36,858 bases of DNA from an uncultured Pelagibacteraceae bacterium (GTDB taxonomy: Bacteria; Pseudomonadota; Alphaproteobacteria; Pelagibacterales; Pelagibacteraceae), in assembly GCA_902587215.1 (NCBI GenBank), contig CACIKJ010000005.1, positions 1 through 36,858 of the forward strand, given 5' to 3'. Below are positions 18,612 through 25,740 of the stretch, piece after piece; position 1 is the first letter of the stretch; each line of letters opens with the position of its first letter. Made by a program: the position numbers and the translations under genes. The notes under the pieces were generated by a model, which had not been told where the DNA came from, did no database searches, and was given only the letters and a program-made list of their open reading frames with translations.

Positions 18612-18672
18612 CACTTTGACCAAGAGCTCTTAGGGAGATAAATAGGGAATGGTTGAACTCCTGATCAAAGTA
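18612..18672 (-). ncRNA. Candidate structured RNA / 5'-UTR element: 18-bp hairpin with 25-nt pyrimidine-rich loop upstream of ccmC
   Basis: Minus-strand arms UACUUUGAUCAGGAGUUC / GAGCUCUUGGUCAAAGUG pair over 18 consecutive positions (14 Watson-Crick, 4 G-U). The G-U pairs become A-C mismatches on the plus strand. Loop AACCAUUCCCUAUUUAUCUCCCUAA. Confidence 0.5.
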
Positions 18673-18739
18673 GTAATAATCATAAAATTAATCTTTGTCT
18701 TAGTTTGGGAATAAATGTGTTGAAATATTGACTAATGCT

Positions 18740-19084
18740 TTAATTTGAAGGCTTAAAGTAAGAAGATCCCTTTTTTCCACTAAAAATTTCATTTATTAAT
18801 GGATGCTGAATTGGGTCTCCAGAGTCGTCGGCTAACAAATTTTGCTCTGATACATATGCCTCATAAGTTATTTCCTCATTTTCAGCAAGTAAGTGATAAA
18901 AAGGCTGGTCTTTTCTAGGTCTGACGTTTTTAGGAATTGATTGATACCATTCCTCTGAATTATTAAACTCAAAGTCAACATCATAAATAACACCTCTGAA
19001 ATCGAAGTGCCTATGTTTTACAACATCTCCAATTGAAAATTTAGCTTTTTGAATTGACACAATGTTAGTATGGGTATTTAACAA
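18740..19084 (-). CDS. hspQ: Heat shock protein HspQ (hemimethylated-DNA-binding YccV family)
   Basis: FSIGDVVKHRHFDFRGVIYDVDFEF, RPRKDQPFYHLLAENEE, AYVSEQNLLADDSGDPIQHP. Confidence 0.92.
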   Translation of the reverse strand: MLNTHTNIVSIQKAKFSIGDVVKHRHFDFRGVIYDVDFEFNNSEEWYQSIPKNVRPRKDQPFYHLLAENEEITYEAYVSEQNLLADDSGDPIQHPLINEIFSGKKGSSYFKPSN

Positions 19085-19138
19085 AAAAAATCAATAGAAA
19101 AAAAATTAACGATTTGTTATGATGTTAATAAATATACA

Positions 19139-19690
19139 GTGAATAAATCTTTTGTAAAATTTGTCACAGATTTCGGTCCCTTAGCAATATTTTTGTACAT
19201 ATATTATAGTAGCGGAAAAGACTTAAAAGCCGCACTAGTTCCATTTATCATAGCAACTTTAATTGCTTTGGTAATTGTTTGGTTCTTTGAAAAAAGAATT
19301 CCAATGGTTCCACTTTTTGGTGGTTTGTTAATTACCTTTTTCGGTGGTTTAACTATTTACTTTGATAATCCTATTTTTATATACGTTAAACCAACAATAA
19401 TAAATATTTTATTTGGCTTAGCTCTCTTGTTTGGAAAATATTTTACAACTGAGCCTATTCTAAAGAAAATTCTGGGTAATGCACTAAACCTTAATGAGGA
19501 AGGTTGGAAAATTATGACAAATAGATGGATGTATTTTTTCTTTTTGTTAGCCTTATTAAATGAAGTTGTTTGGCGTACGCAATCAGAGGAATTTTGGGTA
19601 AATTTTAAAGTTTGGGGACTACTGCCCATCACATTTATTTTTACAGCTTTTCAAGTTGGATTAATTAATAAATATAAAATAAATGAGTAG
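19139..19690 (+). CDS. yciB: Inner membrane septation protein A homologue (YciB/IspZ)
   Basis: VKFVTDFGPLAIFLYIYY, WRTQSEEFWVNFKVWGLLPITFIFTAFQ; GTG start. Confidence 0.9.
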   Translation: MNKSFVKFVTDFGPLAIFLYIYYSSGKDLKAALVPFIIATLIALVIVWFFEKRIPMVPLFGGLLITFFGGLTIYFDNPIFIYVKPTIINILFGLALLFGKYFTTEPILKKILGNALNLNEEGWKIMTNRWMYFFFLLALLNEVVWRTQSEEFWVNFKVWGLLPITFIFTAFQVGLINKYKINE

Positions 19691-20021
19691 ACATTTAAAG
19701 TTAGTAGTTAACAATTCGAAACCAAACGAAAATCATAATTACTTTTTTGAAAAAGGAGAGCTTAAGGTAATTTTGGATCTGTATGCTAAAATGGTTTCCA
19801 ATGGTTCGTGGAAGGATTATGGTTTGAAGATATCAAGTAAACAAGTGGCTTTCAGTGTTTTCAAAAATTCCTCAGAAAACGCTGTTTATAATATTTGTAA
19901 AAATTTTAAACCAGTTAATAAAAATCTTAAGTATTTGATAACAGATACAAAAGGAAAAATTTTAAAAAACTCTGAATATCTTGATAGTTTGCTAAGAAAT
20001 ATTAATTGGAAAAAATTTTAA
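19683..20021 (+). CDS. DUF2794 family protein
   Basis: 112 aa, FEKGELKVILDLYAKMVSNGSWKDYGLKI resembling the alphaproteobacterial DUF2794 core; overlaps yciB 3' end by 8 nt. Confidence 0.75.
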   Translation: MSRHLKLVVNNSKPNENHNYFFEKGELKVILDLYAKMVSNGSWKDYGLKISSKQVAFSVFKNSSENAVYNICKNFKPVNKNLKYLITDTKGKILKNSEYLDSLLRNINWKKF

Positions 20022-20023
20022 AA

Positions 20024-20782
20024 TTATCTTCTTTGACCAAATAATCTCAACAACATGATAAATAAATTTATGAAATCTAAGTATAATGTTAATGCCCCCA
20101 TAACAGCTTTTTTACCAATTACTTCGCCACTGTCTGAAGAAACATACATATTTTTAATTTTTTGAGTATCATAAGCTGTTAAGCCAACAAAAATTAAAAC
20201 ACCTAAAATTGATATTATAAAATACATCATTGAGGATTTAAGGAATATATTAACTAAAGATGCAATAATAATTCCAATTAAACCCATAAATAAAAAAGAT
20301 CCAAGTTTAGTTAAATCTCTCTTAGTTGTGTAACCATAAATACTCATTGCACCAAATGTTGCAGAAGTTATGAAAAATACTCTAGTAACACTTAATCCTG
20401 TGTAAACTAATAATATTGAAGACAAAGAAAGGCCCATTAACGCAGCAAAAATCCAAAATGTAGTTTGTGCTTTAGATGAACTCATTTTGTTAATTCCAAA
20501 GCTCATGTAGATTACTATTCCTAATGGAGCCAACATTACTAACCATTTTAACCCTGATAAATAAATAGCATTACCAACTTGAGTTAAAGCAACAATTGAC
20601 CCTGCTGCATCAGTAACAACTGACATTTTGAAAGTGATTAGAGCGATTATTCCTGTGAGCAAAACGCCCGTTGCCATGTAATTATAAACTTTAAGCATGT
20701 AGGCTCTTAGGCCTTCATCCATTACAACAGATTTTTTAGCTGTCGTGGATTTATTAAGGATATTTTCTCTATTGAATTCCAT
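20024..20782 (-). CDS. Bax inhibitor-1/YccA family membrane protein
   Basis: Seven-TM, GLRAYMLKVYNYMATGVLLTGI, GLTAYDTQKIKNMY, LYLDFINLFIMLLRLFGQRR. Confidence 0.93.
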   Translation of the reverse strand: MEFNRENILNKSTTAKKSVVMDEGLRAYMLKVYNYMATGVLLTGIIALITFKMSVVTDAAGSIVALTQVGNAIYLSGLKWLVMLAPLGIVIYMSFGINKMSSSKAQTTFWIFAALMGLSLSSILLVYTGLSVTRVFFITSATFGAMSIYGYTTKRDLTKLGSFLFMGLIGIIIASLVNIFLKSSMMYFIISILGVLIFVGLTAYDTQKIKNMYVSSDSGEVIGKKAVMGALTLYLDFINLFIMLLRLFGQRR

Positions 20783-20851
20783 AAGAGTTATATAATAATA
20801 TTTTAGTTTATTTTCAAGCGGTCAAAAGATAAGTAACATTACAAAATAATT

Positions 20852-21892
20852 ATGAATTACAAGAATTTAGGGAATACTGATCTAAAAGTAAGTACAATTT
20901 GTCTCGGTACAATGACTTATGGCGAACAAAACACACAACAAGAAGGTTTTGAGCAGATGGACTTCGCCCTAGATAAAGGAGTTAATTTTTGGGACACCGC
21001 TGAGTTATATTCAGTACCTCCAAGAGCAGAAACTTTTGGGGACACAGAACTAATTATTGGCAAGTGGTTTGAAAAAACAAAAAAAAGAGACAAAGTGATA
21101 TTGGCAACTAAAGTTGCGGGACCAGCTAGAGAATATCTAAGAAATGGAGAGAATAGTTTTGTTGGAAAAAATCTAGAAGAAGCATTGAATGGGAGTCTAA
21201 AAAGATTAAAGACTGATTACATAGATTTGTATCAACTACACTGGCCAGAAAGAAATGTGAATAGTTTTGGAAGGTTGGGTTATAATCATAATGAAGATGA
21301 AGATGAGTGGAACAAAATTGAAGATGTGTTATTTGAATTACAAAAATATATTAAAGCAGGTAAAATAAGATATGTTGGTTTGTCAAACGAAACTCCTTGG
21401 GGTGTAAATAAGTTTTTGCAAATATCAAAAGAGAATAAATTGCCGAGAATGATGTCAATTCAGAATCCATATAGTTTGCTCAATAGAAGTTATGAGGTAG
21501 GTTTGGCTGAGATTTCAATTAGAGATAAGATAGGTTGTTTATCTTACTCGCCACTTGCCTCTGGTTACTTAACAGGTAAATATAGAAATGGAAATCTTCC
21601 TAAAGGCTCAAGAATTGAGAGAGATGGTAATTTTTGGACAAGGTATAATAAGCCAAATGCTGAAAATGCAGTTGAGAAATATTATGAAATTGCAAAAACA
21701 CATAATATTAATTTTGCTCAAATGTCTATAAAGTTTTGTGAAATACAGCCCTTTATGACATCTGTAATTATTGGAGCCACTAGAATGGAACAGTTGAAAG
21801 AAAATATTGAAAGTGTAAATATAAATTTAAGTAAAGAAATTATAAAAGATTTAAATGAAATACAGAAAATTTATCCAAATCCATGTCCATGA
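20852..21892 (+). CDS. Aldo/keto reductase (Tas-like)
   Basis: NLGNTDLKVSTICLGTMTYGEQNTQQEGFEQMDFALDKGVNFWDTAELYSVPP; catalytic D/Y/K/H typical of AKR; Tas-like insertion. Confidence 0.9.
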   Translation: MNYKNLGNTDLKVSTICLGTMTYGEQNTQQEGFEQMDFALDKGVNFWDTAELYSVPPRAETFGDTELIIGKWFEKTKKRDKVILATKVAGPAREYLRNGENSFVGKNLEEALNGSLKRLKTDYIDLYQLHWPERNVNSFGRLGYNHNEDEDEWNKIEDVLFELQKYIKAGKIRYVGLSNETPWGVNKFLQISKENKLPRMMSIQNPYSLLNRSYEVGLAEISIRDKIGCLSYSPLASGYLTGKYRNGNLPKGSRIERDGNFWTRYNKPNAENAVEKYYEIAKTHNINFAQMSIKFCEIQPFMTSVIIGATRMEQLKENIESVNINLSKEIIKDLNEIQKIYPNPCP

Positions 21893-22395
21893 TTAAAAAA
21901 ACAATACTTTTGTTTATTTGTGTAACTTTAATTTTAAGCACTAAAGTTTTTTCTCAAGAAGTCAAAAAAATTGGTAAATACAAAGATTGGGAAACAATTG
22001 TTTTTATAGATGGTGATAATAAAGTATGTTTTGCACAATCGGTACCAGTTTTGCAAGCTCCAAAAAAAAATCCAAGAGATGCGAGATTATTTGTCAGTTT
22101 TAGACCAAATGATAAAATAAAAGATGAAGTTAGTATTACATCGGGATATGAATATAATAATCAAAACTCAATAACAGCTACTTCAGGCAAATCTAAATAT
22201 AAATTTGATATAGCTCAGGAAAACTTTGCATGGATATCTGAGAATAAAGTTGAAAAAAAAATGATAAAAACTCTTAAAAAAGGATCAAGAATAATGGTAA
22301 CTGGCTACAACAAATCTGGTTCACAAACTATAGATCACTATTCACTTTTAGGTTTTACTAAAGCATATAATTCTGCAAAGAAAAACTGTTCTTAA
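21883..22395 (+). CDS. Invasion-associated locus B (IalB) family protein
   Basis: Signal peptide, KDWETIVFIDGDNKVCFAQSVP, C-terminal Cys; resembles IalB family. Confidence 0.75.
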   Translation: MSMIKKTILLFICVTLILSTKVFSQEVKKIGKYKDWETIVFIDGDNKVCFAQSVPVLQAPKKNPRDARLFVSFRPNDKIKDEVSITSGYEYNNQNSITATSGKSKYKFDIAQENFAWISENKVEKKMIKTLKKGSRIMVTGYNKSGSQTIDHYSLLGFTKAYNSAKKNCS

Positions 22396-22399
22396 ATAA

Positions 22400-23581
22400 A
22401 TGTCTAAAAAGATTGTTCTCGCTTACTCAGGAGGTCTTGATACATCTATTATTTTAAAGTGGTTACAAGAAAATTATAATGCAGAAGTTATTGCTTACAC
22501 ATCTGATATTGGCCAAGAATTAGATAAAAAAAAAATTATTAGAAACGCTAAAAAACTTGGTGTTAAAAAAATAATTATTAACGATTTGAAAAATATATTT
22601 GTAAAAGATTATGTTTTTCCGATGATAAGAGGGCACGCAATATACGAGGGTGTTTATTTGTTGGGTACATCTATCGCAAGGCCGTTGATTGCTAAAGACC
22701 AAATTAAAGTTGCAAAAAAATATAAAGCATATGCTGTATCACATGGATCAACTGGAAAAGGAAATGATCAAGTTAGATTTGAATTAGGTTATCATTATTT
22801 TGGACCAAAAATAAAAGTAATCGCGCCTTGGAGAATCTGGAAATTAAAATCAAGAACGGATTTAATTAATTATGCTAAAAAACATGGAATACCAATTCCA
22901 AAAGACAAGAAAGGGGCGCCACCATTTTCAGTAGATGATAATTTATTCCATACTTCAACTGAAGGTAAAGTTTTAGAAAATCCAAAAAACTCTGCACCAG
23001 AGTTTATTTTTCAAAGAACTATTTCACCTGAAAAGGCTCCAAATAAACCGACATATGTAACGATAAATTTTAAAAATAGTGATCCGATAGGATTAAATGG
23101 GAAAAAACTTTCACCATATAAAATTTTAGAAAAACTAAATCAATTTGCTGGAAAAAACGGAATTGGTAGAGTGGATTTAGTTGAAAATAGATTTATTGGA
23201 ATAAAATCAAGAGGAGTTTATGAAACACCAGGTGGTACTCTTTTATTAAATGCTCATAGAGCAATTGAATCTGTAACTTTAGATAAAGAAACTATGCATA
23301 AAAAAGATGCGATTATGTCCAGATATGCAGAGCTAATTTATAATGGTTATTGGTATTCTAAAGAAAGAATTAAACTTCAAAAAATAGTTGATCTAAAAAG
23401 AAGCAAAGTAAATGGTTCAATTAAGTTGAAACTATATAAAGGAAACGTCACTATACAATCTCGAGTTACAAAGAGCGGTGCTTATTCAATGAAAAAAGTT
23501 TCATTTGAAGAAAATAAAACCTTTAATAAATCAAACGTTGAAAGATTTATTAGCTTTCACAAAAAAAAGTTAAGAAAATAA
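22400..23581 (+). CDS. argG: Argininosuccinate synthase
   Basis: KKIVLAYSGGLDTSIILKWL, SHGSTGKGNDQVRFELG, ENRFIGIKSRGVYETPGGTLL. Confidence 0.97.
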   Translation: MSKKIVLAYSGGLDTSIILKWLQENYNAEVIAYTSDIGQELDKKKIIRNAKKLGVKKIIINDLKNIFVKDYVFPMIRGHAIYEGVYLLGTSIARPLIAKDQIKVAKKYKAYAVSHGSTGKGNDQVRFELGYHYFGPKIKVIAPWRIWKLKSRTDLINYAKKHGIPIPKDKKGAPPFSVDDNLFHTSTEGKVLENPKNSAPEFIFQRTISPEKAPNKPTYVTINFKNSDPIGLNGKKLSPYKILEKLNQFAGKNGIGRVDLVENRFIGIKSRGVYETPGGTLLLNAHRAIESVTLDKETMHKKDAIMSRYAELIYNGYWYSKERIKLQKIVDLKRSKVNGSIKLKLYKGNVTIQSRVTKSGAYSMKKVSFEENKTFNKSNVERFISFHKKKLRK

Positions 23582-23641
23582 AGCTCTTAGAGTGGACAAT
23601 TTGTCATTTGTATGTATCATCTTTTTAACTATTGATAATAT

Positions 23642-24094
23642 ATGGAAGGTATAAAAAATTGGTTAAAAGATTCGGCTAATATCTTATTTGATGATAGCAG
23701 AAATGACCTTAGAGCATTACCAAAAACTGTAAGGCTACAGATTTTATTAGTCTTAAGCTTTATTTGGTCTACTGTTTTTAGTTTATATATATTCTCTTAT
23801 ACCACTTTCGCATTTGGTTGGGCTGGAACTTTTATTGCACACATTGGTTTGATATTTGCAGTTTATTATACTTTCAAACAATTTCATAAAGCCGAGAAAA
23901 GTTCAGTGAGTGTTTTTAAGTCAAAAAACTATGATCCATCTAAAATTATGGTTATAATATTTGTAATTTTATTTATGTTTGTATTTTCTAAAGGTGTTGA
24001 GGTTTTGACCAAAACAAACTCATATTCTATTCAATATGATGGACCAGCTAAATCTGCTTTTGAAAAATGGCTGCCGTTTACTAAAGGAGATTAA
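23642..24094 (+). CDS. Membrane protein of unknown function
   Basis: 150-aa ORF with three likely TM helices; stop overlaps next start region (24094), suggesting an operon with PsiE-like gene. Confidence 0.65.
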   Translation: MEGIKNWLKDSANILFDDSRNDLRALPKTVRLQILLVLSFIWSTVFSLYIFSYTTFAFGWAGTFIAHIGLIFAVYYTFKQFHKAEKSSVSVFKSKNYDPSKIMVIIFVILFMFVFSKGVEVLTKTNSYSIQYDGPAKSAFEKWLPFTKGD

Positions 24095-24474
24095 TGGACA
24101 AGATAACTAAAAATTTACAATTTATATTATTAAGCATTATCTTAATCAGTACCGTTATTGCAGTTGGAATAGAATTAAAAAGAATGATTTTTGAACAATC
24201 AGTGAATTTAGCAGATCTTCTTTTAATGTTTCTATACTTAGAAGTAATGGCAATGGTAAGAGTTTTTTGGAGCCAGCAATCAATTAGTATTACGTTACCT
24301 CTGTTAATAGCCATAACTGCTCTTGCACGATTTATAATTTTACAAGGTAAAGAAATGGATGCGTCTGCATTAGTTTATGAGGCCGTAGCAATTGTTCTGA
24401 TTGCATCAGCAATTGTGATTTTAAGACTAAGACATAGCGATAAATTAGGACTTAAAAAGAAAAAATCAAAATAA
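24094..24474 (+). CDS. PsiE-like (phosphate-starvation-inducible) membrane protein
   Basis: 126 aa four-TM; NLADLLLMFLYLEVMAMVRVFW, PLLIAITALARFIIL resemble PsiE family. Confidence 0.8.
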   Translation: MDKITKNLQFILLSIILISTVIAVGIELKRMIFEQSVNLADLLLMFLYLEVMAMVRVFWSQQSISITLPLLIAITALARFIILQGKEMDASALVYEAVAIVLIASAIVILRLRHSDKLGLKKKKSK

Positions 24475-24479
24475 CATTT

Positions 24480-25619
24480 ATGAATTTTCAAACGTCAAGA
24501 GCTTCGGCTATTGAGAAATTAGATAATTTTATAGAAAAAAATCTTTCAGATTATTCAAAGCAAAGAAATTTTGATTATGGCCCTGATAAAAGATCAAATG
24601 TTTCATGTCTATCGCCTTATATAACACATGGTATAATTAGTGAATTAGAGGTAATTGATAAATCATTAAAAAAATATTCTTTTGCAAAAAATGAAAAATT
24701 TATTCAGGAAGTTTTATGGCGCACATATTGGAAAGGTTGGTTAGAATTAAGACCAAATGTTTGGACGGACTATTTGGTAGAATTAAAAAAAATTAAAGAA
24801 GATTTTAAAAATAATCAAAATTATAAAAATGCAATTGAGGGAAAAACAAACGTAGAATGCTTCAATTACTGGATAAATGAACTGAAAAAAAATAATTATT
24901 TACATAATCATACAAGAATGTGGTTTGCCAGTATATGGATTTTTACATTAGAATTACCATGGCAATTAGGTGCAGAATTTTTTATGCAACATCTTTTTGA
25001 TGGTGATGCGGCATCAAATACTCTTGGATGGAGATGGGTTGCTGGAGTTCAAACTCAAGGCAAACATTACCTTGCAACTGAATGGAATATTAAAAAATTT
25101 ACTAACAATAGATTTCAAAATATAAAGTTAAATGAAAATGCAACTCCAAAAGTTTCTGAGAAAACTTACTCAGTTTTAAAGCAAGATTTTAATAATCCAC
25201 ATAATATTGAGAATAAAAGTCTACTAATTTTTGAAAATAATCTCTCCTTTGAAGTTTCAGATTTTCAAGATAATAATTTTAAAGAAATTTATCTAGTTTC
25301 AAATAAGAATGAAAATAGATCTATAAAACTCAGTGAACAGTTAGTAAAATTTAAATCCCTTTTAATTGAAGACCAAATACGTAGGTTAAAAGATAAATCT
25401 ATTGATTGTAAGTTGGTTGACATAAGTGAAATAAAAAATATTGATAATTGTTATGGTTTATACCCAACAGTAGGTGAAAATTTAGATTATATAAATTCAA
25501 ATAATTTAAAAATGGATTTTTTATATAGAAAACTTGATCAATATTCATGGCAATATTGCAATAAAGGTTTTTTTAATTTTAAAAATTATATACCTAAAAT
25601 TATTTCAATCTTTAGCTAA
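24480..25619 (+). CDS. Photolyase/cryptochrome-like FAD-binding-domain protein without N-terminal antenna domain
   Basis: CLSPYITHGIISE, FIQEVLWRTYWKGWLELRP, HNHTRMWFASIWIF, LFDGDAASNTLGWRWVAG align by eye to the photolyase FAD domain, starting near the N-terminus; about 165-aa C-terminal region of unclear affiliation. Confidence 0.85.
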   Translation: MNFQTSRASAIEKLDNFIEKNLSDYSKQRNFDYGPDKRSNVSCLSPYITHGIISELEVIDKSLKKYSFAKNEKFIQEVLWRTYWKGWLELRPNVWTDYLVELKKIKEDFKNNQNYKNAIEGKTNVECFNYWINELKKNNYLHNHTRMWFASIWIFTLELPWQLGAEFFMQHLFDGDAASNTLGWRWVAGVQTQGKHYLATEWNIKKFTNNRFQNIKLNENATPKVSEKTYSVLKQDFNNPHNIENKSLLIFENNLSFEVSDFQDNNFKEIYLVSNKNENRSIKLSEQLVKFKSLLIEDQIRRLKDKSIDCKLVDISEIKNIDNCYGLYPTVGENLDYINSNNLKMDFLYRKLDQYSWQYCNKGFFNFKNYIPKIISIFS

Positions 25620-25740
25620 GCTTAGAACACTTCTTAGAACAATATTTCACTTGTTCCCAATTTAATCTCCATTTTTTTCGCCAAACAAAAGATCTTTTAC
25701 AAACTGGACAAATTTTTTTGGGAAGATTTTGTTTTTTCAC
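25612..25740 (-). CDS. DUF2256-like small zinc-ribbon protein (42 aa, absent from ORF track)
   Basis: Minus-strand translation VKKQNLPKKICPVCKRSFVWRKKWRLNWEQVKYCSKKCSKLS*; CxxC...CxxxC pattern and RKKW / W..VKYCS.KC core of DUF2256. TAGTG overlap with upstream photolyase stop. Confidence 0.85.
   Translation of the reverse strand: MKKQNLPKKICPVCKRSFVWRKKWRLNWEQVKYCSKKCSKLS

Noticed and set aside
18651-18663. GGTTGAACTCC as a tRNA T-arm
   Set aside because: Does not fit GGTTCRANTCC (no C at position 56) and no cloverleaf could be built; the hairpin explains the sequence better.
18601-18740. 6S RNA, SRP RNA or SAM-type riboswitch in the hspQ-ccmC gap
   Set aside because: No SRP CAGG..GGAAGGAAGCAG core, no recognisable 6S central bubble, and no SAM riboswitch signature seen; left as an unassigned hairpin. 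An Infernal scan would settle it.
23598-23608. GACAATTTGTC inverted repeat upstream of the 150-aa gene
   Set aside because: 5-1-5 repeat is too short and AT-rich to call an operator without conservation data.
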